Of a stretch of DNA of 64,000 nt, positions 26,745 through 36,272 are shown piece after piece. The notes under the pieces are model-generated. The model saw only the letters and a program-made list of their open reading frames with translations. It made no database searches and was not told the DNA's origin. The DNA is from Elizabethkingia occulta (GTDB lineage Bacteria; Bacteroidota; Bacteroidia; Flavobacteriales; Weeksellaceae), in assembly GCF_002023715.1 (NCBI RefSeq), contig NZ_MAHX01000007.1, positions 1 to 64,000 on the forward strand. The letters are read 5' to 3'. Both the position numbers and the translations under genes were made by a program. Position 1 is the stretch's first letter, and each line of letters starts with the position of its first letter.

Positions 26745-27899
26745 ATGAAATGTAAATTTATTTTTTTGTTGTTTGCGGGATTATATTTTGCACAACAGAA
26801 GGAAATGAAAGTTGTAGATGAACAGACTGGAGAACCTATTGCTAAGGCGCGGCTCACACAGGCGGATAAAATTCTGTACACGAATGACGACGGAAAGGTT
26901 TTGTTACCGGATGATACATCTGGAATAGAGGTTTTTGCAGCCTCTTATCAGAAAGAAAATATAAAATCTTATATACCTATAGTGAAGCTAAAGCCTTTGT
27001 ATAAAGATATAGAAGGTGTAAATATTGTAAATATCGATGTAAAGAAAATTTTGGAAGAAGTGGATAATAATTATTCCCGCCTATATTACAATAAGCCATC
27101 TGTATATGATATCTTGTACAAACAGAAGAATATAAGTGATAATAAAATAAGTCTTTTATTAGTTGCAGATGCTAAATTCTGGACAGATTCAAATATTTAT
27201 AATTATAAAAATGCAATCAGGGGAGAATATGATTCGTTTGTTCAGATAGGACTAAACAATATCAGATACTTTCAAACGACAGACGACAACAATAGCTTTT
27301 TCAGTGGTTCAAGTTTAGATCAGTCTAAAGAATTTATTGCCAGTATGTTTTTAAATTTTGAATTAAAGAGACTGATTACTTTTATTAATGTAAAAGAAAC
27401 GAAATGTACAGGTTGGCTGGTTAATGAAAAAGGGGATGAACAAATCATTCAGTATAAAATAAATTTGCCAACGGGATATAGGCTAAAGGGTAGTATAGTT
27501 TATAATAAGAAAGATAAAGTTATTACTCATTATGAAGTAAATTATAATTCTGATTCACTGGGAACTGTTAAGAGAAAAAATGAAAAAGGGATTGAATATG
27601 ATTTCCATCCTGGTAATATGAATGTATATTTTGATTTTTATCAGAAAAATAATCAATACATCCCGGGGTTGGCTGGGTCTTATGGAGATTATTATGTTAT
27701 ATATGATAATCAGAAACATGAAGGATCTTTTCATCGCGAAATTACTTTTCAGACCTTTAAAGAAGCAGATAATAAAGGCTTGACAAATAGGATAGATTTC
27801 AAAAAGAAAATATGGGAAAATATTCCTGATAACGAAAAGAAAGACTCCGATATTTTGCTTTCAGAAGAAGAGCGCCGCTTTATCGATGAAAATAAGTAA
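26745..27899 (+). CDS. Secreted protein with N-terminal carboxypeptidase-regulatory-like domain (paralogue B)
   Basis: A 384 aa paralogue of the gene at 24606. A short signal peptide (ends near YFAQ) is followed by the same regulatory-like sandwich (DEQTGEPIAKARL, YTNDDGKVLL) and conserved blocks YNKPSVYDILYKQKN, FSGSSLDQSKEFI and GSFHREITF. The C-terminal ILLSEEERRFIDE matches paralogue A at DNA level over a 23-base identical run, which suggests recent exchange. Function unknown. trmH follows after only nine bases and may share the transcript. Confidence 0.6.
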   Translation: MKCKFIFLLFAGLYFAQQKEMKVVDEQTGEPIAKARLTQADKILYTNDDGKVLLPDDTSGIEVFAASYQKENIKSYIPIVKLKPLYKDIEGVNIVNIDVKKILEEVDNNYSRLYYNKPSVYDILYKQKNISDNKISLLLVADAKFWTDSNIYNYKNAIRGEYDSFVQIGLNNIRYFQTTDDNNSFFSGSSLDQSKEFIASMFLNFELKRLITFINVKETKCTGWLVNEKGDEQIIQYKINLPTGYRLKGSIVYNKKDKVITHYEVNYNSDSLGTVKRKNEKGIEYDFHPGNMNVYFDFYQKNNQYIPGLAGSYGDYYVIYDNQKHEGSFHREITFQTFKEADNKGLTNRIDFKKKIWENIPDNEKKDSDILLSEEERRFIDENK

Positions 27900-27908
27900 T
27901 TTTGGGGC

Positions 27909-28592
27909 ATGAATGATCCGCGATATCAAGATGTCTATGAATATATGAAAGGATTTCTGACTGAAGAAAGACTTTCTAAAATTGAGAAATATGCAGAAGA
28001 GAGCTCCGATTTTGTATTGCCTGTGTTGGAGAATATATATCAGTTTCGTAACGCAGCAGCAATTATTCGTTCGGTAGAAGCCTGTGGATTTCATAAGATT
28101 GCAGCGTTGGAAGAAGAAAATGTATTTAATCCCAATATCAGAGTTGCCCGTGGAGCCGATACATGGATGCAGGTAGAGAAAATGCCCAAAACAATATCTT
28201 CACTGCAACAGATTAGAGATAAAGGCTATAAAATACTGGCTGTTTCTCCGGAAAAAAATGCGGTTTCTTTACCAGAATATGAACTGAAAGAACCTGTAGC
28301 GTTAATATTTGGTACCGAGATGGAAGGAGTTTCTCAGGAAGTATTGGATTTTGCAGACGAAACCCTGATTATTCCGATGTATGGCTTTACCCAGAGTTTT
28401 AATGTTTCTGTAGCTGCTGCTATTTGTATGTACGAGCTGAAACAAAAACTTCTGAAGTCGGATATTGATTACAAACTATCTGATGAAAAAAAACTGGCAA
28501 TGAAAATTCGCTGGGCTGTTAACAGTGCCCGTTCTGGTGATGAGGTATTGAATCACTATCTAAAAAAGCACAATATAGAGGCTACTTTCTAA
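27909..28592 (+). CDS. trmH: SpoU-type tRNA (guanosine-2'-O-)-methyltransferase
   Basis: A 227 aa enzyme of the SPOUT class that methylates the ribose of a guanosine, in TrmH the G18 of tRNA. Motif 1 reads NIYQFRNAAAIIRSVEACG, motif 2 FGTEMEGVSQEVL and motif 3 IPMYGFTQSFNVSVAAAI, giving the deep trefoil knot. No N-terminal L30e-like domain, and a C-terminal helical tail (KIRWAVNSARSG) as in TrmH rather than RlmB. It follows paralogue B by nine bases. A bidirectional terminator separates it from rsmE. Confidence 0.85.
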   Translation: MNDPRYQDVYEYMKGFLTEERLSKIEKYAEESSDFVLPVLENIYQFRNAAAIIRSVEACGFHKIAALEEENVFNPNIRVARGADTWMQVEKMPKTISSLQQIRDKGYKILAVSPEKNAVSLPEYELKEPVALIFGTEMEGVSQEVLDFADETLIIPMYGFTQSFNVSVAAAICMYELKQKLLKSDIDYKLSDEKKLAMKIRWAVNSARSGDEVLNHYLKKHNIEATF

Positions 28593-28620
28593 AATTAAAA
28601 ATAAAACAAATCAGTATAAA

Positions 28621-28655
28621 AAATGGTCAGAATAATTTTCTGACCATTTTTATAT
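28621..28655. terminator. Bidirectional terminator between trmH and rsmE
   Basis: AAATGGTCAGAA / TTCTGACCATTT with T-rich flanks on both strands, between convergent genes. Confidence 0.85.
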
Positions 28656-28672
28656 GTTATAATATGTAGAGA

Positions 28673-29368
28673 CTAAAACATCTTTTCGTATCCCCAGGCT
28701 GCTACAAATACACCTGCGGTTTCTGTACGAAGACGTTGGGGTCCCAGGCTTACAGCCTTGATCTGTTTTTCTTTTAACATCTGTATTTCCTTCAAACTGA
28801 AATCTCCTTCAGGGCCTATAAGGAAACAAATGTCCTTTTGTATTTGCAAACGGGTAATATCCTGTCTTTCTAATTCCGAATGGCAATGTGCTACATAGGT
28901 TTTTTCGGCATTTACCTTTTGTAAAAAATCGGATATTTTAATCAGATCATTTACTTGTGGAAAATAGAAACGTAAACTTTGTTTCGAAGCAGCAATAACC
29001 TGCTTTCTGATTTTATCAATATTCAGATTTTTACGCTCCGTTTTTTCGGTTAATAAAAAGCTTATTTCTGTTACGCCCATTTCAGTCGCTTTCTCAACAA
29101 AGAACTCAGTGCGGTCAATATTTTTAGTCGGAGCAATAGCTATATGTAAATGATGTGGGAAATCCGGAGTTTCTAATTGGACTTCAGTAACCTCAATCAG
29201 CGCTTTTTTTCCTTCAAAATAAAGCTTTCCATGCGCTAAAGCGCCTTCTCCGTTGGTAACCGAAATTTCTTCACCTTCCCGCATACGCAAAACCTTTGCA
29301 ATATGTTGCTGGTCATCCTCATGAATCTGCGCAGTGTTTTCAGTAATATTTCCGTAAAAAAGTTTCAT
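28673..29368 (-). CDS. rsmE: 16S rRNA m3U1498 methyltransferase
   Basis: A 231 aa SPOUT enzyme that methylates N3 of U1498 in 16S rRNA. The N-terminal PUA-like domain contains HIAKVLRMREGEEISVTNG. The catalytic domain has RTEFFVEKATEMGVTEISF, LIGPEGDFSLKEI and the knot motif LGPQRLRTETAGVFVA. The length is normal. It lies downstream of an IVS-type gene inserted between it and tsaD; without that insertion the order tsaD-rsmE would form a tidy minus-strand unit. Confidence 0.92.
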   Translation of the reverse strand: MKLFYGNITENTAQIHEDDQQHIAKVLRMREGEEISVTNGEGALAHGKLYFEGKKALIEVTEVQLETPDFPHHLHIAIAPTKNIDRTEFFVEKATEMGVTEISFLLTEKTERKNLNIDKIRKQVIAASKQSLRFYFPQVNDLIKISDFLQKVNAEKTYVAHCHSELERQDITRLQIQKDICFLIGPEGDFSLKEIQMLKEKQIKAVSLGPQRLRTETAGVFVAAWGYEKMF

Positions 29369-29383
29369 TAAAAAAGTTGAATG

Positions 29384-29802
29384 TTAATTTGTGTAACTGT
29401 GTAATTGTTAATAATCAGGCACTAAATCTCTTTTCGAGAGCATTTAGTTGATTAGCAATATGTTCTATTTTATTTCGAAGTTCAGCGTAGACTTCTTCAG
29501 ATATTAATTTTAGCTCAACAGAAATAATTAGAAAATTTAATAATTCTATCGTGGAACCATATGCAATGTTTATAAATCTGCTTTTGTCTTTATTAGATTT
29601 TCTTGTAGATCCTTCTGCAATATTAGCGGCAATACTAACCGATGATCTATTCATCTGTGAAGTTAATCCAAATCGTTCCTTTTCAGGGTAATTCGACGTT
29701 AGTTGATAAATAATTACAGATAGATTTTTAGCATTTTGCCATACCTCTAATTTTTCAAAATAAAATTGATGCATAATGGCGATTTTACGGTTACACGATT
29801 AA
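29384..29802. repeat. Imperfect inverted repeat enclosing an IVS-type gene
   Basis: TTAATTTGTGTAACTGTGTA (from 29384) matches, with several mismatches, the reverse complement of 29780-29802 (TTAATCGTGTAACCGTAAAA). The pair closely surrounds the four-helix-bundle gene and nothing else, so gene and repeat look like one inserted cassette between rsmE and tsaD. Confidence 0.5.
29415..29774 (-). CDS. Four-helix-bundle protein (S23/IVS-encoded family)
   Basis: A 119 aa protein of the family TIGR02436, first known from intervening sequences in 23S rRNA genes. Typical pieces are FEKLEVWQNAKNLSVIIYQL, FGLTSQMNRSSVSIAANIAE and GSTRKSNKD. The function is unknown, perhaps RNA binding. Here it is not in an rRNA gene but sits between rsmE and tsaD, flanked by an imperfect inverted repeat. 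The layout resembles the GxxExxY cassette at 56183-56642. Confidence 0.88.
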   Translation of the reverse strand: MHQFYFEKLEVWQNAKNLSVIIYQLTSNYPEKERFGLTSQMNRSSVSIAANIAEGSTRKSNKDKSRFINIAYGSTIELLNFLIISVELKLISEEVYAELRNKIEHIANQLNALEKRFSA

Positions 29803-29820
29803 TCGAATTTACAAAAAATA

Positions 29821-30837
29821 TTAAAGATCATACTTAGCAGTAGCAGTAGCTCTAAGATCAGTGAATTCTCCTTTCTCGTATTTCAGTTTGGCAACCATTG
29901 CAATCATTGCAGCATTGTCTGTTGTGTATTCAAATTTTGGGATGTAATAATTCCATCCTTTTTTCTCAGAAAGCTCTTGTAAGGCACTTCTCAGTTTTGA
30001 ATTAGCAGATACGCCACCGGCAATAGCAATTTCTTTTACGCCATAATCATCAGCTGCTTTTTCCAGTTTTTTCAGGAGAATATCAATGATGTTCTTCTGA
30101 ACAGAAGCACACAAATCGTTCAGATTTTCTTTAACAAACTCGGGGTTCTTCTTTACTTCTTTCTGAAGGAAATATAAAACTGAAGTTTTAATTCCGCTGA
30201 AAGAGTAGTCGTAACCCTCTAATTTAGGTTTGTTAAACTGAAATACGTTTTCATCCCCTTCCTTAGAAAGTTTATCTATAATCGGTCCGGCAGGATAATC
30301 CAGATCCATAATTTTACCTATTTTATCAAAAGCCTCTCCGGCGGCATCATCTATTGTTCTGCCAAGAATTTCCATATCGAAATAATCTTTTACCAGTACA
30401 ATCAGTGTATGTCCACCACTTACAGTAAGGCAAATGAATGGAAATTTTGGTGGATTAGGATTAGCATCTTCAATGAAATGTGCAAGGATATGTGCCTGAA
30501 GATGATTCACTTCTATCAATGGGACATCCAGAGACATCGCCAACGATTTAGCAAAGGAGGTTCCCACAAGAAGTGACCCCAAAAGACCAGGTCCTCGGGT
30601 AAAACCTATGGCACAAATTTCATTTTGTTGTATATTTGCTTGGTTGAGTGCTTGGTGAACAACAGGGATAATATTTTGCTGATGCGCGCGTGAAGCCAGT
30701 TCCGGTACAACGCCACCATATTCCAGATGAATTTTCTGGTTGGCTGCGATGTTGGACAAAATGCTATTCCCCTGTATGATGGCAGCAGAAGTGTCATCAC
30801 AAGAAGACTCAATACCTAAAATAACAGACTTGCTCAT
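29821..30837 (-). CDS. tsaD: tRNA N6-adenosine threonylcarbamoyltransferase
   Basis: A 338 aa essential enzyme that transfers the threonylcarbamoyl group to A37 of ANN-decoding tRNAs. The ASKHA fold starts with ILGIESSCDDTSAAI. The metal-binding histidines lie in NHLQAHILAHF. VSGGHTLIVL, AFDKIGKIMDL and IAIAGGVSANSKLR are all present. ATG 30837 was chosen; the longer frame needs a TTG inside tamB. Its start codon lies two bases from that of the divergent tamB gene, so any promoter or ribosome site must lie inside the other gene. Confidence 0.95.
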   Translation of the reverse strand: MSKSVILGIESSCDDTSAAIIQGNSILSNIAANQKIHLEYGGVVPELASRAHQQNIIPVVHQALNQANIQQNEICAIGFTRGPGLLGSLLVGTSFAKSLAMSLDVPLIEVNHLQAHILAHFIEDANPNPPKFPFICLTVSGGHTLIVLVKDYFDMEILGRTIDDAAGEAFDKIGKIMDLDYPAGPIIDKLSKEGDENVFQFNKPKLEGYDYSFSGIKTSVLYFLQKEVKKNPEFVKENLNDLCASVQKNIIDILLKKLEKAADDYGVKEIAIAGGVSANSKLRSALQELSEKKGWNYYIPKFEYTTDNAAMIAMVAKLKYEKGEFTDLRATATAKYDL

Positions 30838-30839
30838 AG

Positions 30840-33800
30840 ATGGCAAATTTAGAGAATAATAAGGACAATAACGAAAAACCGATTGAAAAGCAGATCGGAA
30901 AAGCTGTAGATAAAACCATAGATACGGTTTCTAAAGCGGTAGATGAAGCAGAACATTTTGCCGAGGATGTTGCAAAACAGGCTATAGAAGATGCTTCACA
31001 TTACAGCTGGTGGGCCAAATTATTATTGTACCTTTTTTACATAGGATTGGGTATAGTTGGTTTGTTTTTTATTGTTGTAAGCTTACCAGCTACCAAAGAC
31101 TGGGCAGCAACCAAAGCTCTAGGTTCCCTGAACAAAGATTTCGGAATCGAAATTTCTAAAAAAAATGTAGAGCTTAATATTTTCGGAGATGTTACCATCG
31201 AAGGATTAGAAATAAAAGACCACAAAGGTTTTCCCTTTATAAAAGCAAAAGAATACCGTGCGAGTTCCGACTGGTTTTCTTTACTAGATATTGGAAAAAC
31301 AAATACTTTGGCTTTTAAGTCCATGGTTTTAAAAAATGCAGATGTAAAAGTGATTACTTATAAAGGTGATTCCATAGACAATTTTAATCGCTTTATCAGC
31401 AAATTTGATGATGGCAAGCCCCGAAACCCTAATAAACCAATATTCCAGTTGCGTTCCAGAGTGCAGATTCTGGATAGTAAAATATCTATTGTCAATCAGA
31501 ATCATACTGGTGAAGAAGCAAAATGGCTAACGGCAGATCATTTTAATCTTACAGCTCCTTTACTAAAAGTTAAAGGTCCTGAGGTAAGTGCACGAATTAA
31601 TAATATGACCTTTCAGACGGCTCGTTGGGGAAAGAAACACTTTGTGGAAACTTTCTCTACAGATTTCTCTCTGACCAAAGAAAAGCTAACATTTAAAGAT
31701 CTTACACTAAATACAGATCATTCATTATTGATGGGAGATCTGGTTCTGAAACTGGATAAGAAAACTCATTTTGCAGATTTTACTAATAAAGTTTTCTGGG
31801 ATATGACCCTGAAGCAGGGGAGTCAGGTAAGTGGTTATGACATCAGTTATTTTGTAGACAGATGGGATAATTACATTCCGATTAATATTTCCGGTAAAAT
31901 GGATGGTCCTCTGAACAAATTTACGCTGAATAACTTTTTAGTACGTGGGAAAGATGTAAAAGTTCAGACATCCAAAATGCAGGTGAAAGATCTACTAAAA
32001 GGTAAATATCATATTACCACAGATCAGATGTCCGCAGATTTCACATATCCTGATCTGCGTGCTATGCTGCCGAAATTTATTTCCGGCAAGATGGGAAATT
32101 TTGCGGATGTTTTCCAGAATATAAAGTTCAATGGTAAAGCAGATGTAGACCCGCACCGTGTTATTGCCAGCGGTAATCTGGTCACGGGAATAGGACAAGC
32201 TGAAATAAAAAGTGTAACCCTATCGGATTATAGCTCAAAAGATCCAAAATATGTAGGTGATATTTTTGTAAAAGACCTTAATGTTACTGCATTCACCAAA
32301 AATAAGGACGTAGGACTTATTACAGGAAATATAAATGTAAACGGACAGGGATTTGATGTCAATACACTTTCATTACAAACAAAATCCAATATACAGCGCA
32401 TTCAGATTATGGGGAAAGATGTACACAATCTTTCTTTAGATGGCAATCTAGCCCAGCGAAAATATGATGGGCTTATCGTTATCAACGATGATCAGATTAA
32501 AGGGAATGTAAAAGGACTCATTGACTTTAGTACCAAAAGAATACAGGCAGATGTAAAAAGTGAAATAGAGTACCTCAATCTGAACTATTTTGGTAATAAT
32601 GCCAATAATAACGCCAGTGTAAGTGGCATTTTTGACGGTAAAATTTCGATGACGGATATCAATGACCTTAATCTGGATGCCAGTCTGGAAAATCTCAAAT
32701 TTACTTCATCCGATCAGAAATTTGAAATACCAAATGCCAATGTCAAGGCCTTTTTTGAAAATGGAAACCGAATTATTGATGTTGATGCACCAGGTGCAGC
32801 AAAAGGTAAAGTAGTAGGGCATTTTAATCTCGGAGATTTGGCCGGTATGGCGCAAAGTGGTCTTGGAAATGTATTGGTAGGCTATCTGCCGAAAAAAATA
32901 TACAAAGGACAAAATTTTGATCTGGAATTCGATGTACAGCAAAAGCTTATCAGCTACTTCTTACCAGACGTATATATACCTTCCGGAGCTCATATTAAAG
33001 GAGCTTATACAGGTGATACCAATGATCTTAATTTGGATGCGGATGTACCAAGCCTGAAGTATGTAATGACTAAGAAAGAAGAGATTAGGGAAGCCGACAG
33101 AGCATTGGCAAGACTCAATCCTCAGTATAAAATAGAAGAAAAAGCTGTTGTTACAGATAGCGCTGTTGTAGAAAGTATCCATTTGAAAATTAATACAGCA
33201 CTCCACCAGGAGCAGATTCTGGCAAATATTCAGAAAATAAAATACGATAAGAATATTGTAAGGGATGTTGTACTGAAAGGGACTAATGAAGATGACAAGA
33301 TTCTGCATATCGCTTCCACATTTAAAGTTGGAAATGAATCGCAGGATGCATCCGGAAAACTTAAACAATATGCAGTCAACCTGAATCAGGTAACCAACCC
33401 TAACGGAGATATTGCTGTACGTTTTGAGCCAACATCTGTAAAACTGAATAATGATACCTGGAGTGTAGACACATCTGCAGAGCTCAACCATTCCATTGTA
33501 TACCGAAAGAAGCAAGGAGATTTTATGGTGAGTAACCTTAGATTGTTTTCAGAAGAAAGTAGTATTCTGATTAACGGAATGTTTAAAGGCGGAAAGGATT
33601 TTGATACCGAAATAAAACTGAATAATCTACAATTAGCTAAAGTTCTGGCATTCCTGCCGGGAGAAAATAGTATGGATATCCGTGGTATTGCCAATGGTTC
33701 GGCTAAAATAAAAATGAATAAAAATGATCTTCAGCCTATTGTTGATATTAAGGTTGAAGCCATTAAAATGAGCGGTCAGGATGTTGGTAATCTTGTACTG

Positions 33801-35588
33801 AATGCTAAAAACAGCAGTGCAGTAAATGTTTATGATATAGATGCCCATATTGCATCGGATTCCGGAATAATAGGAGAGAATAATCTTGCCCTTCACGGAA
33901 CAATAAATAACAATACTCCTTCGCCAACATTAGATCTTACAACATCGTTAAAAGATTTTAATATTGCATTCGCCGGAGAATTTGTAAAGAGTCTTTTTTC
34001 TAACCTCAGAGGTAAAGCTAATGGTGAAGTGAAAATCTCAGGTCCGTTGAATAATATCGATTATTCCGGAGATATTGCAATGACCGGACTTGGATTCAAA
34101 TTTATCTTTACAGGTGTAGATTACAACTTTGCCGATGCGGTAATTCCGGTTTCCAAAGGTTTGGTCGTACTAGACGGACTTAAAGTAAATGATGGAAGAG
34201 CTAATTCCTCGGGAACTATAGCAGGAGCAATTAATTTTGAGAAAATCTCAGCGCTTGGGATCAACCTTATTATACAGGCAGACGATCTATTATTACTGAA
34301 TACCTCGCAAAAAGATTTCGATACTTTCTGGGGACGTGTAACAGCAAAAGGGATTATCAACATATCAGGATCCTCTTCAAAACTGAACTTAGATGCCAAG
34401 GCTGCTGTTCTTGGTGGTAGTGAATTTACGCTAAATACAAGTACCGCTTCTTCGGTTGAAGAATTTAAAATGCTGAGATTCCTTAAAGTAGACGAAAAGA
34501 CAGGAGAGGTTTCGATAGAGCAAAAAGTAAACTCAGGAGCCAATATGAACATTGGTTTAATCCTTGATGTGGATAAAAACTCCACAGTAAATGTATTAGT
34601 AGGGGATAATGTAGGAAATATCAGTGTAAGAGGTATGGCCAATAACCTTAGGTTTAATATGAACCGTACCGGAATGATGTCCATGAATGGGGTTTATGCT
34701 GTAGACAACGGAACCTTTGTTTCAAAAGCAATTCTGGAAAGAACCTTCCAGATTCAGAAAGGAAGTAGTATTTCGTGGGACGGAAATGTAATGAATCCGG
34801 ATCTGAATATTGTAGCAAATTATTACAGAGTTGTTACAAATCTAGGAGAATACCTTACTGTAGGGAAGCTTCAGCCTACGAATGTTGAATTGCAGATTAA
34901 GATTAAAAACAAAATGCAAGAGCTGAACAGGCAAGGTGCTATTGCAATGGATATTATATTACCGGATGCCTCCAGTCAGATTCGTGAAGCTTTGGCTTCT
35001 AAACTGAATACAGAAGACGAGAAGATTAAACAGATCGGTTCTGTACTTATTATGAACAGTTTCAACGTAACCTCCTCGTTAGATGGAGTTACAATTGGGA
35101 ACGCAGCAGTATCTACAGGATACAGTATGCTGTTCAAAAATCTGGCATCAGTATTTAATGCCATTAGTAACGATTTCCAGATCGATATGGATTATATTAA
35201 AGGAGATCAGGCGTCCAATACAGGAGACCGGGCTAATACAAGTGTTAATCTTACTCTTTCTCCGCGTGTGAAAATTAAAACAGGTATCGGTATTCCGATC
35301 ACCCGTACTGCAGATGTACAGAACAATTACCTCTCGGGTGAAGGTTCTATAGAGTATGATGTTTCAAAGGCAAATGACGGAAGTCTTGTTCTTCATGCTT
35401 ATTCCAAACCAGCCAATATCGGACTTGTGGTGGGATCTAATGCCAGTGATAATCAGAGTTATGGAGCTGGTGTAGCTTATACCAGAAGTTTTAATAAGTT
35501 CAGTGAACTATTTGGAAAAAAGAAAAATAAAGAGAAGAAGAAAAATAAAACTGACACCAAAGCCGTTCAGGATTCTATAAGAAAGTAA
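30840..35588 (+). CDS. tamB: TamB-like translocation and assembly protein
   Basis: A 1582 aa inner-membrane-anchored protein. After a charged cytoplasmic start there is one membrane helix (about 60-82), then more than 1300 residues of repetitive beta-strand sequence and a C-terminal DUF490/TamB domain (SMNGVYAVDNGTFVSKAILE, SSISWDGNVMNPDLNIVANY). TamB forms a groove across the periplasm for outer-membrane protein insertion or lipid transport. It is longer than E. coli TamB (about 1259 aa), as usual in Bacteroidetes. The tail after about 1540 is lysine-rich. No TamA/BamA-like partner lies next to it here. Confidence 0.88.
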   Translation: MANLENNKDNNEKPIEKQIGKAVDKTIDTVSKAVDEAEHFAEDVAKQAIEDASHYSWWAKLLLYLFYIGLGIVGLFFIVVSLPATKDWAATKALGSLNKDFGIEISKKNVELNIFGDVTIEGLEIKDHKGFPFIKAKEYRASSDWFSLLDIGKTNTLAFKSMVLKNADVKVITYKGDSIDNFNRFISKFDDGKPRNPNKPIFQLRSRVQILDSKISIVNQNHTGEEAKWLTADHFNLTAPLLKVKGPEVSARINNMTFQTARWGKKHFVETFSTDFSLTKEKLTFKDLTLNTDHSLLMGDLVLKLDKKTHFADFTNKVFWDMTLKQGSQVSGYDISYFVDRWDNYIPINISGKMDGPLNKFTLNNFLVRGKDVKVQTSKMQVKDLLKGKYHITTDQMSADFTYPDLRAMLPKFISGKMGNFADVFQNIKFNGKADVDPHRVIASGNLVTGIGQAEIKSVTLSDYSSKDPKYVGDIFVKDLNVTAFTKNKDVGLITGNINVNGQGFDVNTLSLQTKSNIQRIQIMGKDVHNLSLDGNLAQRKYDGLIVINDDQIKGNVKGLIDFSTKRIQADVKSEIEYLNLNYFGNNANNNASVSGIFDGKISMTDINDLNLDASLENLKFTSSDQKFEIPNANVKAFFENGNRIIDVDAPGAAKGKVVGHFNLGDLAGMAQSGLGNVLVGYLPKKIYKGQNFDLEFDVQQKLISYFLPDVYIPSGAHIKGAYTGDTNDLNLDADVPSLKYVMTKKEEIREADRALARLNPQYKIEEKAVVTDSAVVESIHLKINTALHQEQILANIQKIKYDKNIVRDVVLKGTNEDDKILHIASTFKVGNESQDASGKLKQYAVNLNQVTNPNGDIAVRFEPTSVKLNNDTWSVDTSAELNHSIVYRKKQGDFMVSNLRLFSEESSILINGMFKGGKDFDTEIKLNNLQLAKVLAFLPGENSMDIRGIANGSAKIKMNKNDLQPIVDIKVEAIKMSGQDVGNLVLNAKNSSAVNVYDIDAHIASDSGIIGENNLALHGTINNNTPSPTLDLTTSLKDFNIAFAGEFVKSLFSNLRGKANGEVKISGPLNNIDYSGDIAMTGLGFKFIFTGVDYNFADAVIPVSKGLVVLDGLKVNDGRANSSGTIAGAINFEKISALGINLIIQADDLLLLNTSQKDFDTFWGRVTAKGIINISGSSSKLNLDAKAAVLGGSEFTLNTSTASSVEEFKMLRFLKVDEKTGEVSIEQKVNSGANMNIGLILDVDKNSTVNVLVGDNVGNISVRGMANNLRFNMNRTGMMSMNGVYAVDNGTFVSKAILERTFQIQKGSSISWDGNVMNPDLNIVANYYRVVTNLGEYLTVGKLQPTNVELQIKIKNKMQELNRQGAIAMDIILPDASSQIREALASKLNTEDEKIKQIGSVLIMNSFNVTSSLDGVTIGNAAVSTGYSMLFKNLASVFNAISNDFQIDMDYIKGDQASNTGDRANTSVNLTLSPRVKIKTGIGIPITRTADVQNNYLSGEGSIEYDVSKANDGSLVLHAYSKPANIGLVVGSNASDNQSYGAGVAYTRSFNKFSELFGKKKNKEKKKNKTDTKAVQDSIRK

Positions 35589-35656
35589 CGCATCTATTTT
35601 GTTGTTTTTATCGTAATTGATTTTTTATAGTGCATATATATTAAAAATCGTTAAAG

Positions 35657-35688
35657 TTTTTTGTTTAAAGTATATTTTCTTAAATTTG
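35657..35688 (+). promoter_or_regulatory. Bacteroidetes-type promoter of the Lrp/AsnC gene
   Basis: A T-rich TTTTTTG at 35657-35663 is followed after 17 bases by TAAATTTG (35681-35688), an exact TAnnTTTG -7 box. The start codon is 47 bp further on. Confidence 0.65.
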
Positions 35689-35735
35689 CATTATAAATAA
35701 AGAATAATATTTTTTTTTAAATTAAAATAAAAATT

Positions 35736-36203
35736 ATGAACTATCAATTGGACGAAATAGACAATAAGATTCTTGGCTATTTAGTTGCAAATACGAGAAT
35801 GCCTTTTACAGAAATTGCAAAATTAATGGATGTTTCTGCGGGGACTATTCACGTAAGAGTTAAGAAGATGGAAGATGCAGGAATTATCCTGGGGTCTTCT
35901 CTGAATATAGACTATGGGAAATTGGATTACCATTTTACTGCGTTTATCGGTATCCTACTTACAAAGTCTAACAGAACGCAGGAGGTATTAAAGGAATTAG
36001 CAAAAATCCCTAATGTAGTAGAGGCTAGTGTTATTTCCGGAAAATATAACATTTTTATTAAAATAAGAGCTAAAAACACAGATGACGCTAAGCGTATTAT
36101 TTATCAGATCGATGATATTGCAGATGTTATGCGTACAGAGAGTATGATTTCTATGGAAGAATACTTAAGTGATAAAAATCGTCTTATTCAGGCAATTATT
36201 TAA
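35736..36203 (+). CDS. Lrp/AsnC-family transcriptional regulator
   Basis: A 155 aa regulator. The N-terminal winged HTH reads MPFTEIAKLMDVSAGTIHVR. The C-terminal RAM (amino-acid sensing) domain includes VVEASVISGKYNIFIKIRAK. It is full length. It stands alone between a promoter and a terminator. In flavobacteria this type often responds to leucine or other amino acids; the ligand cannot be read from the sequence. Confidence 0.92.
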   Translation: MNYQLDEIDNKILGYLVANTRMPFTEIAKLMDVSAGTIHVRVKKMEDAGIILGSSLNIDYGKLDYHFTAFIGILLTKSNRTQEVLKELAKIPNVVEASVISGKYNIFIKIRAKNTDDAKRIIYQIDDIADVMRTESMISMEEYLSDKNRLIQAII

Positions 36204-36230
36204 AACTTTATTTAATAAATTTACAGTACA

Positions 36231-36262
36231 AAAGCTTTTGAATTTTCAAAAGCTTTTTTATT
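36231..36262 (+). terminator. Terminator after the Lrp/AsnC gene
   Basis: AAAAGCTTTTGAA / TTCAAAAGCTTTT with a T tract. It lies just upstream of the next start codon, at 36273. Confidence 0.75.
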
Positions 36263-36272
36263 ATTATTTTTT

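Noticed and set aside
32961-33515. 184-codon open frame on the minus strand inside tamB
   Set aside because: It lies wholly within a well-supported gene on the other strand, is rich in Cys, Phe, Ile and Tyr, and shows no domain; a shadow frame.
34121-34684. 187-codon open frame on the minus strand inside tamB
   Set aside because: Same reason: the opposite frame has the conserved TamB domain.
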